Below are positions 9,513 to 18,434 of a stretch of DNA of 64,000 nucleotides, one piece after another. The notes beneath the pieces are model-generated. The model worked only from the letters and a program-made list of their open reading frames with translations, was not told where the DNA came from and searched no databases. The position numbers were made by a program, and so were the translations under genes. How positions within the stretch are numbered: the first letter of the stretch is position 1; the number at the start of each line of letters is the position of its first letter. Source of the DNA: Alkalicoccus daliensis (GTDB taxonomy: Bacteria > Bacillota > Bacilli > Bacillales > Salisediminibacteriaceae); contig NZ_FNIL01000007.1 of the NCBI RefSeq assembly GCF_900103955.1, positions 101,651-165,650 of the forward strand, written 5' to 3'.

Positions 9513-9533
9513 AAAAAAAGGGGGAATCCCCTT
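9513..9533 (-). terminator. Short intrinsic terminator downstream of ytoA (minus strand)
   Basis: Read on the minus strand, AAGGGG pairs with CCCCTT around an ATTC loop and runs into seven T residues. It lies on the far side of repeat copy B from the ytoA stop, so copy B separates ytoA from its terminator. Confidence 0.6.
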
Positions 9534-9620
9534 CTCAATTTTACCCATGTTTATAGGAGGCGAAACTTAGAAGATACAAAGCTCATATGCAAAGAAAACT
9601 TTTTCTGGGCTGCAGTCAGT

Positions 9621-9753
9621 AATTTGGCTGCGTGAAGCTATGCGCCTCCTTGAAGGAGGCGCATAGCTGAGAGACTTCCCTCCGGAAAGCGCCCTTTTGG
9701 AGACAATAGCATAGAAGCATATACCTATGCTGATAAAGTACTTTTTCAACAGG
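9621..9753 (+). repeat. Dispersed intergenic repeat, copy B (modules 2 end and 3)
   Basis: This copy is homologous to the 3' part of copies C and D: TTTGGCTGCGTGAAGC, a hairpin, then GCTGAGAGACTTCCCTCC, GGAAAGCGCCC, GCATAGAAGCATATACC and AAAGTACTTTTTCAACAGG. Its hairpin AGCTATGCGCCTCC / GGAGGCGCATAGCT is a perfect 14-bp stem, whereas in C and D the same position is only partly paired. The copy ends 4 nt before the ytoA stop codon. A TATGC-rich arm (CATAGAAGCATATACCTATG) adds a second small hairpin. Confidence 0.8.
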
Positions 9754-9757
9754 AAGT

Positions 9758-10279
9758 TTATAATCCCTGCTGCATTCGCTTGTAATACTGCCCTTTCTTA
9801 ACATAACTGTTTCGGATTCTTTTCATTTCAGCAAAATCTTCTTCAGTGAGATCTCTTACCACCCGGGCTGGTCTGCCTAGAGCAAGGACTCTGGGAGGGA
9901 TGGAAGTACCTGGAGTTACTAAGCTGCCTGCACCAATAAATGCTTCTTCGCCTATTTTGGCACCATCTAAAATTGTCGAGCCCATACCTATCAGCGCGTC
10001 TTTTTCAATAATGCAGCTGTGGAGCATACACTGATGGCCTACAGTGACTCCTTCCTGGATATGTAAAGGTAGATTAGGACTTTGATGCAGCAGGCTTTGG
10101 TCCTGAATGTTAACATCCTTCTCGATAATTGTAGGTGCTACATCTCCACGGATGACTGTGTGATACCAGATACTCACATTTTCGTAGATTGTTACATCTC
10201 CTGTAATTACCGCATTTTCGGATACATAAGCGGTAGCATCAATATTTGGTTCTTTTCCTTCATATGGATAGCTCAGCAT
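9758..10279 (-). CDS. ytoA: Gamma-carbonic anhydrase-like hexapeptide-repeat protein (YtoA type)
   Basis: The protein is a left-handed beta-helix trimer of the gamma-carbonic anhydrase/PaaY group. Repeated [LIV]-G-x4 hexapeptides run from about residue 15 to 125 (for example VITGDVTIYENVSIWYHTVI). Candidate metal ligands are the histidines in LLHQS, TVGHQC and MLHSC, spaced as in gamma-CA proteins. A C-terminal helix (EEDFAEMKRIRNSYVKKG) is typical. The family size is about 170-175 aa and this one is 173. ATG follows GGAGGTTCTC. The enzymatic activity of YtoA proteins is not established, so only the fold and metal site are claimed. It is divergent from ytpA. Confidence 0.9.
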   Translation of the reverse strand: MLSYPYEGKEPNIDATAYVSENAVITGDVTIYENVSIWYHTVIRGDVAPTIIEKDVNIQDQSLLHQSPNLPLHIQEGVTVGHQCMLHSCIIEKDALIGMGSTILDGAKIGEEAFIGAGSLVTPGTSIPPRVLALGRPARVVRDLTEEDFAEMKRIRNSYVKKGQYYKRMQQGL

Positions 10280-10408
10280 TGAGAGAACCTCCTTCTATTT
10301 CCTTCTATTTTACAATAGGAGTCTGTCAGATGTGAATATATTCTCCTTAAAAGTTGACGGAGAGGAACAACTCACGAGATGATAATAAAAAATGGGAGAG
10401 GTGATATT

Positions 10409-11206
10409 ATGTGGAAATGGCAGGCAGAAGGGGAAACAAAGGCAACAGTCGTAATTGTGCACGGTGCAGGAGAGTATCATGCGAGGTACGAATGGACTGT
10501 TGCGCAATTTCGAAAGCTGGGATTCCAAGTAATTATGGGAGATCTTCCCGGGCAGGGGACTACTGAAGGTCCAAGAGGGCATGTGAATTCCTTTCAGGAA
10601 TATGTACATACCGTTAAAAAATGGATAACAGAAGCGAAAAAAACGAAAGAGCCGGTGATCTTATTTGGGCACAGCATGGGAGGGTTAATTGCAGCCACCA
10701 CGCTGCAGGAATTAAAAGAAAATGAATTGCCTGATATGGCTGTACTTTCTTCTCCTTGTTTCGGGCTCATAAAAAAGCAGCCTTGGGCGAAACAGGCTGC
10801 CGTAAATGTATTAAACCGGGTAGCACCCCGTACCATGTTTCCGAATGGATTGGAGCCTGGGAGCGGCACCAGGGATCCAGTAATGAGAGCGCGGGATTTA
10901 AAAGATGACCTTTTGATTAAACGGGTAAGTGCCCGCTGGTATAAACAACTGTTACTGGCTATTGCAAAGGCGCATAATTTTGTTCAGGATATACCGAATA
11001 TCCCTGTATATATTGCGCAGGGGGGAGACGACCGGATTGTGGATAAAAACGCCGTGAAAGAATGGTTTAATAAACTGGATGTTGATGAAAAGTATTATAA
11101 AGAATGGCCGGATCTTTTTCATGAAGTACTGAACGAACCTGAGCGGGAAGAAGTAGTGGCTCATATGGCCGGATTTATTACTACGCAGCTTACGCTGAAA
11201 AAATAG
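10409..11206 (+). CDS. ytpA: Alpha/beta hydrolase, YtpA-type lysophospholipase
   Basis: This is a cytosolic serine hydrolase of the monoacylglycerol-lipase-like group. IVHGAGEYHARYEW (oxyanion hole), GDLPGQGTTEGPRGH and the nucleophile elbow LFGHSMGG are present. The catalytic Asp is probably in GGDDRIVDKNAV and the His in DLFHEVLNEPER. B. subtilis YtpA has the same blocks and releases a fatty acid from phosphatidylglycerol to make bacilysocin, so a lysophospholipid-forming role is inferred. The ATG at 10409 is preceded by GGGAGAGGTGA; the frame is open from 10379 without a good site. Its stop abuts the stop of the convergent mnmM gene with no spacer. Confidence 0.9.
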   Translation: MWKWQAEGETKATVVIVHGAGEYHARYEWTVAQFRKLGFQVIMGDLPGQGTTEGPRGHVNSFQEYVHTVKKWITEAKKTKEPVILFGHSMGGLIAATTLQELKENELPDMAVLSSPCFGLIKKQPWAKQAAVNVLNRVAPRTMFPNGLEPGSGTRDPVMRARDLKDDLLIKRVSARWYKQLLLAIAKAHNFVQDIPNIPVYIAQGGDDRIVDKNAVKEWFNKLDVDEKYYKEWPDLFHEVLNEPEREEVVAHMAGFITTQLTLKK

Positions 11207-11761
11207 TTATCTTTTTTCTACTGCCAGTACAAAGGGCGGGCTGTTCCGCTGATTAATAAATTCATATCGCAGCACCTTCACTTCTTCCTGAGGCAGGGAA
11301 GCAGCAAAAGGCAGCAGTGCATCTTTTTCCTGCATGCCCTCCGGGTGTCCGTAATATACAACAATAACAATTCTGCCTCCAGGCCTGAGTTTTTCCAGGA
11401 GAGATTTTATTGCTTGAATCGTACTGCTCGAAGTAGTAGTTATCGTTTTGTCACTGCCGGGCAGATACCCAAGGTTAAAAACAGCAGCATCAATGGCCGC
11501 TTCTTTTATATAAGAAGCGGCATTTTCATGACTGTCCTGAATCAGCTCTGCAGCTGCACCAGCCTCTTTTAACCGTGCAGCTGTGTTATGAAGCGCCTGT
11601 TCCTGAATATCAAAGCTGTACACTTTCCCGGCAGGCCCAGTACAGGAAGTAAGAAATAGTGTATCGTGGCCGTTACCAGCTGTAGCATCTATTGCAGTGC
11701 CGCCGGCAGGAATGGCTTCTGCTAAAAGTTCTCTTGCAAAATCCAGAATACGGGAAAGCAT
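11207..11761 (-). CDS. mnmM: tRNA mnm5(s2)U-forming methyltransferase MnmM (YtqB)
   Basis: This is a class I SAM-dependent methyltransferase. Motif I is AIDATAGNGHDTLFL and motif IV NLGYLPGSDK, both characteristic of the YtqB family. In B. subtilis YtqB (MnmM) methylates aminomethyluridine at wobble position 34 of tRNAs. Length is 184 aa with the ATG at 11761, where GAAAGG lies upstream; a GTG at 11770 is too close to that site. The next gene upstream is mnmL, and the two act in the same wobble-uridine pathway in Gram-positive bacteria that lack MnmC. The functional assignment rests on family knowledge. Confidence 0.9.
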   Translation of the reverse strand: MLSRILDFARELLAEAIPAGGTAIDATAGNGHDTLFLTSCTGPAGKVYSFDIQEQALHNTAARLKEAGAAAELIQDSHENAASYIKEAAIDAAVFNLGYLPGSDKTITTTSSSTIQAIKSLLEKLRPGGRIVIVVYYGHPEGMQEKDALLPFAASLPQEEVKVLRYEFINQRNSPPFVLAVEKR

Positions 11762-11832
11762 GGTGTTCACAGCCTTTCATAAATAGATATAAGTTAAGTT
11801 AATACATTGATGGAAGTAAATGGCGTGCTGTT

Positions 11833-12795
11833 TTATTTTATGGAGGAAGAAGAATAATATTTTCCCTGCCAGCTGTTCCTGCGCTGTAATTCTTCATCGA
11901 TTCCGTTCAGAGCAGTCCATTTATGAGAGCTCCACATTGGGCCGATCAGCAGCTCTGCAGGACCGTCTCCTGTAAGGCGGTGGATCGTCATGGCGGGTGG
12001 AAGAATCTCCAGCTGATCGCAGACTATTTGAATATAATCATCCACGTCCATCAGATCTACCAACCCTTTTTCATACTGCTTTACCATTGCAGTTTTTTTC
12101 AATAGGTGAAGTAGGTGAATTTTTATTCCCTGTACATCCAGTGCCGCTACTTCCTTCGCTGTATCCAGCATCATTTGATGATCTTCCTGCGGGAGGCCGT
12201 TAATGATATGGGAGCAGACCCGGATATTGTGCTGCCGCAGCTTTTGTACTCCTTCCTTATAGCAGGAGAAGTCATGTGCTCTGTTAATCAGCTCCCCTGT
12301 TTTATCGTGCGCTGACTGCAGCCCCAGTTCCACCCACAGATACGTCCGTTTATTTAATTCAGCAAGGTAGGCAACTACCTCGGGAGGAAGGCAGTCCGGC
12401 CGTGTAGCAATGGAGAGGCCGACGACTCCTTCCTGTTCCAGTATTATCTCAAATTTTTCACGTAGCTCTTCGACGGGAGCATAGGTGTTTGTGTAGGCCT
12501 GAAAATAGCCAATATATTTTGCGTTTTTCCATTTGCGGTGCATACGGCTTTTCACCTCATGGAACTGGGTGACCAGATCATCTGCACGCTTTCCTGCAAA
12601 GTCACCGGAACCCCGTACGCTGCAAAAAGTGCAGCCGCCATGTGCCACTGTCCCATCGCGGTTAGGACAATCGAATCCGCCGTCCAGCGGGATCTTCATT
12701 ATTTTTTCGCCAAAATGTTCTTTTAATTGCTTGTTCCAGGAATAGTATCTTTTTTCTCCGAACGTCTCCGGCGGTTTTACGATCTCTTGTTTCAT
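11833..12795 (-). CDS. mnmL: Radical SAM protein MnmL/YtqA (TIGR01212-type), tRNA wobble modification
   Basis: This is a cytosolic 4Fe-4S radical SAM enzyme. The cluster cysteines appear as CPNRDGTVAHGGCTFC (residues about 43-58), the unusual CX12CX2C-type spacing of the YtqA/YhcC family. Further blocks are YFQAYTNTYAP, GLSIATRPDC and HIINGLPQED. Family knowledge links YtqA to formation of the aminomethyl side chain at U34 upstream of MnmM. The ATG at 12795 shares one base with the TGA of the threonine aldolase gene (TGATG) and follows AGGAG by 8 nt, so the two are translationally coupled. 62 nt separate it from mnmM. Confidence 0.9.
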   Translation of the reverse strand: MKQEIVKPPETFGEKRYYSWNKQLKEHFGEKIMKIPLDGGFDCPNRDGTVAHGGCTFCSVRGSGDFAGKRADDLVTQFHEVKSRMHRKWKNAKYIGYFQAYTNTYAPVEELREKFEIILEQEGVVGLSIATRPDCLPPEVVAYLAELNKRTYLWVELGLQSAHDKTGELINRAHDFSCYKEGVQKLRQHNIRVCSHIINGLPQEDHQMMLDTAKEVAALDVQGIKIHLLHLLKKTAMVKQYEKGLVDLMDVDDYIQIVCDQLEILPPAMTIHRLTGDGPAELLIGPMWSSHKWTALNGIDEELQRRNSWQGKYYSSSSIK

Positions 12796-13814
12796 CAAGA
12801 AAGCTCCTGGAGCACTTTAATTACGCGGTCAATATCCTGGCTGCTTACGTCAATATTTGTCGTAAACCTTAAAGCCTCCGCTTTATATTGAATAATTCCT
12901 ATCCCGTTTTCTTCTAACAAGCGTACCCACTCCGCAGCGGTTCTTGCGGATTGATCAGTATCTGCGACAAGGATATTTGTCTGCACAGTGTGGCGGACTT
13001 TTAAATCTGTGTAAGTATTAATAGCCTCTGCCAGTTTCTCTGCATGATCGTGGTCTTCCTGCAGACGATCAATTCTGTTCTTCAGGGCATAAAGTCCAGG
13101 GGCGGCGATAACTCCTGCCTGGCGCATCCCTCCTCCAAGCATTTTACGTTTCTTTCTCGCAGCATGAATAAACGATTTTGTCCCAACTAACATAGAACCG
13201 ACCGGCGCACCCAGCCCTTTAGATAAGCAAAACTGGAGACTGTCTGTTTCTGCAGCAATTTCCTTAACATCCACACCGAGCGCGACAGCTGCGTTAAAAA
13301 CCCTCGCTCCGTCCATGTGTACCGGAATATTGAATTCATCTGCGATCGCCCGGACATTTTTTAAGTACTCTAGAGAAAGGACCGAACCGCCGCCGCGGTT
13401 GTGGGTGTTTTCCAGCCATATAAGTCCGGTTTCCGGATAATGTACATCTTCCGGACGAACTGCAGCACGGAGGGTATTCAGGTCAATGCATCCTTCTATA
13501 TGGGGAAGTGTATGGCTCTGCAGTCCTGCAAACGCAGAGATGGCGCCACCTTCATATAAAAATACGTGCGCTTCTTCATCCATGATCACTTCCTGCCCCG
13601 GCCGCGTATGTACAAGGAGTGCAGCTTGATTTCCCTGGGTTCCGCTCGTTGTAAAAAGAGCAGCTTCCTTTCCTAGAAGATCAGCAGCATAAGTTTCAAG
13701 CGCATTTACAGTCGGATCTTCTCCGAATACATCGTCTCCCACTTCTGCATCTCTCATTAAATCTCTCATCACTTGATCAGGTTTCGTAACAGTATCACTT
13801 CTAAGATCTATCAT
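12795..13814 (-). CDS. Low-specificity L-threonine aldolase
   Basis: This PLP enzyme of fold type I cleaves L-threonine or L-allo-threonine to glycine and acetaldehyde. IDLRSDTVTKP opens the protein as in all threonine aldolases. VGDDVFGEDPTVN, TTSGTQGNQ and the PLP lysine in FCLSKGLGAPVGS are present, followed by RKKRKMLGGGMRQAG. Length (339 aa) is standard. The ATG has AAAGGAACG upstream. It heads an operon with mnmL and mnmM, an odd pairing of amino-acid metabolism with tRNA modification. The pathway could supply glycine, but the direction in vivo is not shown by sequence. Confidence 0.93.
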   Translation of the reverse strand: MIDLRSDTVTKPDQVMRDLMRDAEVGDDVFGEDPTVNALETYAADLLGKEAALFTTSGTQGNQAALLVHTRPGQEVIMDEEAHVFLYEGGAISAFAGLQSHTLPHIEGCIDLNTLRAAVRPEDVHYPETGLIWLENTHNRGGGSVLSLEYLKNVRAIADEFNIPVHMDGARVFNAAVALGVDVKEIAAETDSLQFCLSKGLGAPVGSMLVGTKSFIHAARKKRKMLGGGMRQAGVIAAPGLYALKNRIDRLQEDHDHAEKLAEAINTYTDLKVRHTVQTNILVADTDQSARTAAEWVRLLEENGIGIIQYKAEALRFTTNIDVSSQDIDRVIKVLQELS

Positions 13815-13951
13815 CTATTGTTCGTTCCTTTCTATAGTGAGATTAATAACCTTATCCTACCACGGGTTAAATAAAAGAGGAAAGGTTGCCGGAACGAGGG
13901 AAATCATTTACTATTTTCCTGGGGACACGAAATGTTTAGAGGAGGGCTTTT

Positions 13952-15145
13952 ATGCCCAGAGCGATTTGGATATTAATTATTGGAATGTCTATTAATATTA
14001 CTGCGGCATCTTTTATCTGGCCGCTGAATACTATCTATATTTCTCAGGAACTGGGAAGATCTCTTACAGTTGCTGGAAGTGTGTTAACAATTAATGCAAT
14101 GGCAGGAGTGATAGGGAATCTAATTGGAGGAAAGCTGTATGACTGGATCGGGGGTTTTAAAACAATTCTAATAGGCCTTTGTACAGCGATGGTGGCTGCT
14201 TTCACCCTGGCGGCGCTGTATACTTCTTTTACGGCCTATGTGCTTTGTTTGATAGCGCTTGGTTTTGGCTCCGGAATTATGATTCCCTGTATGTATGCTT
14301 TAGCGGGAGCTGTCTGGCCGGAAGGTGGGAGGAGGCCGTTTAATGCAATGTATGTTTCCCAGAATGTCGGTGTGGCAGTCGGTGCAGCGATCGGCGGGCT
14401 TCTTGCAAGTATGCGGTTTGATTTTATTTTCTTTGGAAATGGCTTTCTATATATAATTTTTTTAGTGCTGGTGCTTGTATACATAAGAAAATTTGATGGC
14501 GCAGGAAGGGGACAGCAGACAGCAAATGTTTTTAACCAGGCAGAGAAAATAGAGCATAAAAAAAGATTCAAAGCGCTTGCTTTGCTGTGCGCGGGATTTT
14601 TAATCTGCTGGATTGCTTACGCACAGTGGGCATCTACCATTGCAGCCTATACACAGGATATTGGAATTCCTATTACGTATTACAGTCTGCTCTGGACGAT
14701 AAACGGGGCAATGATTATTTTCTGTCAGCCGTTCATAAAAATTATAATTCAAAAATTTGTCCACTCATTAAAAGCACAGATCTACGTGGGCTTGGTTATT
14801 TTCACCGTGGCTTTCGGGGTGCTCTCTCAGACAGAGATGTACACCGGTTTTGTGGCAGCGATGATTATTTTAACAATTGGAGAAATGTTTGTCTGGCCGG
14901 CCGTGCCGACAATTGCGCATCAGCTCGCACCGGAAGGAAAAGCAGGATTTTACCAGGGAATCGTAAACAGCATTGCTACGGGTGGAAGAATGCTTGGTCC
15001 GCTGTTTGGCGGCTTTATGGCAGACGTTTTTGGGATGCAGGTGCTTTTTTATACGATTGCTGTATTATTTCTGATTCCGTTTATCATGACGAAGATTTTT
15101 GACAGAGGGGTCCCGCACCTTCAATTCACCCGCGACAACGCTTGA
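13952..15145 (+). CDS. yttB: Major facilitator superfamily transporter (YttB-like)
   Basis: This 12-helix MFS permease (397 aa) has the motif-A-like loop GGKLYDWIGGFKT between helices 2 and 3, and a second copy as FGGFMADVFGMQ in the second half. It resembles drug:H+ antiporters of the DHA1 type. It lies directly before leuS, the place held by yttB in B. subtilis. The ATG follows GAGGAGGG. The leuS promoter begins inside its last codons. The substrate is unknown. Confidence 0.85.
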   Translation: MPRAIWILIIGMSINITAASFIWPLNTIYISQELGRSLTVAGSVLTINAMAGVIGNLIGGKLYDWIGGFKTILIGLCTAMVAAFTLAALYTSFTAYVLCLIALGFGSGIMIPCMYALAGAVWPEGGRRPFNAMYVSQNVGVAVGAAIGGLLASMRFDFIFFGNGFLYIIFLVLVLVYIRKFDGAGRGQQTANVFNQAEKIEHKKRFKALALLCAGFLICWIAYAQWASTIAAYTQDIGIPITYYSLLWTINGAMIIFCQPFIKIIIQKFVHSLKAQIYVGLVIFTVAFGVLSQTEMYTGFVAAMIILTIGEMFVWPAVPTIAHQLAPEGKAGFYQGIVNSIATGGRMLGPLFGGFMADVFGMQVLFYTIAVLFLIPFIMTKIFDRGVPHLQFTRDNA

Positions 15146-15170
15146 CAGTTTAGTTTCTCATGCATACAAT
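15142..15170 (+). promoter_or_regulatory. Sigma-A promoter of the leuS T-box leader
   Basis: TTGACA (15142-15147) and TACAAT (15165-15170) have a 17-nt spacer. The -35 box overlaps the TGA stop of the preceding MFS gene. Confidence 0.88.
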
Positions 15171-15199
15171 AATAACGACACACGTCTATAATAAGAAAT

Positions 15200-15428
15200 G
15201 ACATAGAAGAGGAGCAGTAGTAGCTGAAGTGTCCTACCAGAGAGTTAACGGCCGCTGAGAGTTAACGTCACAATGCTATGAACTTACCTCGGAGTTGCGT
15301 ATATACGCCGTAAATCGACGTTACCGATGTTAAGCGGGTGCTGTATAAACAGTGCTAATCGTGGGTGGTACCGCGGGAAGGATAGAAACCTCTCGTCCCA
15401 ATGTCTAGTTGGGGTGCGGGGTTTTTTT
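15200..15428 (+). promoter_or_regulatory. T-box riboswitch controlling leuS
   Basis: The T-box sequence GGGTGGTACCGCGG is exact at 15363-15376. A strong terminator follows it (AACCTCTCGTCCCAA with TTGGGGTGCGGGGTT, then T residues to 15428). Upstream lie a long stem I and the specifier region. Leucine codons CTT and CTC both occur near the expected specifier loop (GAACTTACCTC, about 15281-15291), so the exact specifier is not fixed. Uncharged tRNA-Leu would stabilise the antiterminator and allow leuS transcription. Confidence 0.95.
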
Positions 15429-15466
15429 GTATTATCAGTTTACATATTTGACAGGAGGTAATTGTT

Positions 15467-17884
15467 TTGGCTTTTAACCATGAAAGTATTGAAAAGAAAT
15501 GGCAGAAATTCTGGGAAGAAAATAAAACATTTAAAACGACAGAAGACCCGGGGAAAGAGAAATTTTATGCATTGGATATGTTTCCTTATCCCTCAGGAGC
15601 AGGACTGCACGTAGGCCACCCGGAAGGATACACGGCAACGGATATTCTCTCACGCATGAAGCGGATGCAGGGATACAACGTGCTTCACCCGATGGGCTGG
15701 GATGCATTCGGTCTTCCTGCAGAGCAGTATGCGCTGGACACAGGCAAGCACCCGAGAGAATTCACGGAAATTAACGTCAATACATTCCGCCGCCAGATTA
15801 AAGCGCTCGGCTTTTCCTATGACTGGGACCGGGAAATTAATACTACAGATGAAAAATATTATAAATGGACGCAGTGGATTTTTATCCAGCTGTATAACCA
15901 GGGGCTTGCCTATGTGGATGAGGTCGCTGTGAACTGGTGCCCGGCGCTCGGTACGGTGCTTGCAAATGAAGAAGTAATCGATGGTCTCAGTGAGCGCGGC
16001 GGACATCCAGTGGAGCGCCGTCCAATGAAGCAGTGGATGCTGAAAATCACTGCCTATGCTGACAGACTTCTCGAAGATCTCGAAGAGCTTGACTGGCCTG
16101 AATCCATAAAAGATATGCAGCGGAACTGGATCGGTCGCTCGGAAGGGGCAGATGTAGTTTTTGAATTAAAAAATACCGGTAAAGAAATCACGGTGTTTAC
16201 GACGCGTCCGGATACGCTATACGGTGCGACGTATCTGGTACTTGCCCCGGAGCACAGCCTGGTGGAAGAAGTAACGTCTGCCGAACAGAAAGATGCGGTA
16301 AAAGCGTACCAGCAGAAAGTAGCTACAAAGAGTGATCTGGAGCGGACCGAGCTGTCCAAGGAGAAAACCGGTGTGTTCACGGGAGGGTATGCAATTCACC
16401 CAGTTTCCGGAGAAGAAGTTCCTGTATGGATTGCAGATTATGTACTTGCCTCTTATGGTACAGGAGCGATTATGGCTGTGCCTGCGCATGATGAGCGGGA
16501 CTATGAATTTGCGACTAAATATGAACTCCCGATTGTGGAAGTAGTAGCGGGTGGAGATATTGCAAAAGAAGCTTACAGCGGTGACGGCGAGCATGTAAAC
16601 TCCGATTTCCTTAACGGCTTAAACAACGATGAAGCAATCAAAGCGATGATTGAATGGCTGGAAGGAAATAATAAAGGGAAGCAGCAGATTACCTACCGCC
16701 TGCGGGACTGGCTCTTCAGCCGGCAGCGGTACTGGGGAGAGCCGATTCCTGTAATTCACTGGGAAGACGGCACGATGGAAACAGTTCCCGAAGAAGAGCT
16801 TCCGCTCACACTGCCGGACATGGATGAGTTCAAGCCATCCGGCACCGGGGAATCTCCGCTTGCGAATAATGAAGAATGGCTGCATGTCACTGATCCGAAA
16901 ACTGGCATGAAAGGCCGCAGAGAAACAAATACGATGCCACAGTGGGCAGGAAGCTGCTGGTATTACCTGCGCTTTATCGATCCGGATAATGAGGAGCAGC
17001 TCGCTGATCCGCAGAAGCTCAAAGAATGGCTCCCGGTGGATATTTATATCGGCGGCGCGGAACATGCAGTGCTGCACCTGCTCTACGCACGTTTTTGGCA
17101 TAAAGTGCTTTATGATATCGGAGTAGTGCACACAAAGGAACCGTTCCAAAAGCTGTATAACCAGGGAATGATCCTGGGAGAAAACAATGAGAAAATGAGT
17201 AAATCAAAAGGAAATGTAGTAAATCCCGATGATATTATGACGACACACGGAGCAGACACCTTGCGTCTGTATGAAATGTTTATGGGGCCGCTGGATGCTT
17301 CCATTGCCTGGAGTGAAAATGGCCTTGACGGCGCGCGCCGTTTCCTCGACCGCGTGTGGAGATTATTTGCAGACCAGGAAGGCAGCCTGCGTAATACGAT
17401 TGAAGACAGCCAGGGTTCTGACGAAATGACGCGTGTCTATCATCAGACTGTCAAAAAAGTAACCGAAGATTTTCAAGGTCTTCGTTTCAATACGGGTATC
17501 TCACAGCTGATGGTATTCATCAACGAAGGCTACAAGCAGGAGAAGCTGTCCAAAAGTCATTTAGAAGGCTTTTTAAAGCTCCTCTCTCCAATAGCGCCGC
17601 ACGTGGCAGAAGAACTGTGGAGCAAGCTTGGCCATGCGGATACTATTTCCTATGCAACATGGCCGGTGCATGATGAAACGTGGCTAACAGAAGACGAAGT
17701 GGAAATTGCCGTGCAGGTAAACGGAAAAGTGAGAGTAAAACTGAATGTCGCAAAAGATGCTTCAAAAGACGATATGGAGAAGCAGGCGATGGCGGATGAG
17801 CGCATTCAATCAGATATTGAAGGGAAAACGATCCGTAAAGTAATTGCAGTTCCAGGAAAGCTTGTAAACATCGTAGCGAACTAA
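15467..17884 (+). CDS. leuS: Leucyl-tRNA synthetase
   Basis: This class I aminoacyl-tRNA synthetase has 805 aa, the usual bacterial LeuS length. The HIGH-type motif is [16 protein letters not shown] (residues about 40-55) and the KMSKS loop is [11 protein letters not shown] at about 572-582. The CP1 editing domain, with [12 protein letters not shown] and the discriminating aspartate in VPAHDERD, lies between them. The start codon is TTG at 15467, 8 nt after GGAGG; there is no ATG in frame nearby. Expression is controlled by the upstream T-box. Confidence 0.98.
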   Translation: MAFNHESIEKKWQKFWEENKTFKTTEDPGKEKFYALDMFPYPSGAGLHVGHPEGYTATDILSRMKRMQGYNVLHPMGWDAFGLPAEQYALDTGKHPREFTEINVNTFRRQIKALGFSYDWDREINTTDEKYYKWTQWIFIQLYNQGLAYVDEVAVNWCPALGTVLANEEVIDGLSERGGHPVERRPMKQWMLKITAYADRLLEDLEELDWPESIKDMQRNWIGRSEGADVVFELKNTGKEITVFTTRPDTLYGATYLVLAPEHSLVEEVTSAEQKDAVKAYQQKVATKSDLERTELSKEKTGVFTGGYAIHPVSGEEVPVWIADYVLASYGTGAIMAVPAHDERDYEFATKYELPIVEVVAGGDIAKEAYSGDGEHVNSDFLNGLNNDEAIKAMIEWLEGNNKGKQQITYRLRDWLFSRQRYWGEPIPVIHWEDGTMETVPEEELPLTLPDMDEFKPSGTGESPLANNEEWLHVTDPKTGMKGRRETNTMPQWAGSCWYYLRFIDPDNEEQLADPQKLKEWLPVDIYIGGAEHAVLHLLYARFWHKVLYDIGVVHTKEPFQKLYNQGMILGENNEKMSKSKGNVVNPDDIMTTHGADTLRLYEMFMGPLDASIAWSENGLDGARRFLDRVWRLFADQEGSLRNTIEDSQGSDEMTRVYHQTVKKVTEDFQGLRFNTGISQLMVFINEGYKQEKLSKSHLEGFLKLLSPIAPHVAEELWSKLGHADTISYATWPVHDETWLTEDEVEIAVQVNGKVRVKLNVAKDASKDDMEKQAMADERIQSDIEGKTIRKVIAVPGKLVNIVAN

Positions 17885-17911
17885 GAACTTACAATTTTAT
17901 GAAATGAAAAA

Positions 17912-17943
17912 GAAGCGGTCTCTTTAAACAAAGAGGCCGCTTC
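17912..17943. terminator. Hairpin after leuS, T-run on the minus strand
   Basis: GAAGCGGTCTCTTT pairs with AAAGAGGCCGCTTC (one G-T pair). No T-run follows on the plus strand, but the A-rich sequence before it gives TTTTT on the minus strand. It would stop leftward transcripts from the OsmC-like gene and probably also stabilises the leuS mRNA end. Confidence 0.75.
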
Positions 17944-18165
17944 AAGTATAAACAAATAAAAAATACAAAGAAAAGAAGTTCTGCTTTGTATGGATTTCTC
18001 CTGCGCTTACCGGCGGAAGCTTGCCGTGGGGCTCGTCTTCAGCTATTTGGAATACCTCATGGCATTCCAAAGGATCTTCAGACTTCGCTTTAATCCCACC
18101 GGCGTCACCGCCGGACGCTGCGGAGAAACGGCAGTTTATTTCAAGAGATCAGTATTTTTGTACTT
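17944..18165 (+). repeat. Dispersed intergenic repeat, copy F (module 1 and start of module 2)
   Basis: The core ACCGGCGGAAGCTTGCCGTG, then GGGGCTCGTCTTCAGC and AAAGGATCTTCAGAC, matches module 1 of copies C and G. A hairpin TTTGGAATACC / GGCATTCCAAA replaces the hairpin TTTGCAATGCC / GGCATTACAAA seen in copy C: the arms differ but pairing is kept. Homology fades in module 2 after CCGCCGGACGCTGCGGAG. It starts directly after the leuS hairpin. Confidence 0.75.
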
Positions 18166-18215
18166 TCTTTTCATAAATCTTTTTTGATGCAGAAAATACA
18201 CTGAAAAAGTTTTAA

Positions 18216-18415
18216 ATGTCCAAATATCACGTCAAGGCAGAATTAATTGGTAGTTATGAAAATAAACGGTTATGCGGAGCAATTTCTTTAAAGGCAGATG
18301 ACGATGAAGTTAACTTATACAGACAAATCGTACCTCTAAACATTTTAGAAGAGGAATTGTACAGTTACTATTAAATTTCATTGAAATGGCTCGTGAATTT
18401 AAATTTAGTGCTTAA
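18216..18415 (+). pseudogene. Possible frame-broken small gene remnant
   Basis: An ATG at 18216 opens a 52-codon frame (MSKYHVKAELIGSYENKRLC near the start) that ends in TAA at 18372-18374. One base back in phase, the sequence continues as LLNFIEMAREFKFSA to a TAA at 18413-18415. The first frame's NILEEELYS joins naturally to LLNFIEMAREF, as if a single reading-frame change split one protein of about 66 residues. There is no good ribosome binding site. I do not recognise the family; it lies between repeat copy F and the OsmC-like gene. Confidence 0.3.
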
Positions 18416-18434
18416 ACATTTAAGAAAGGTTCAA

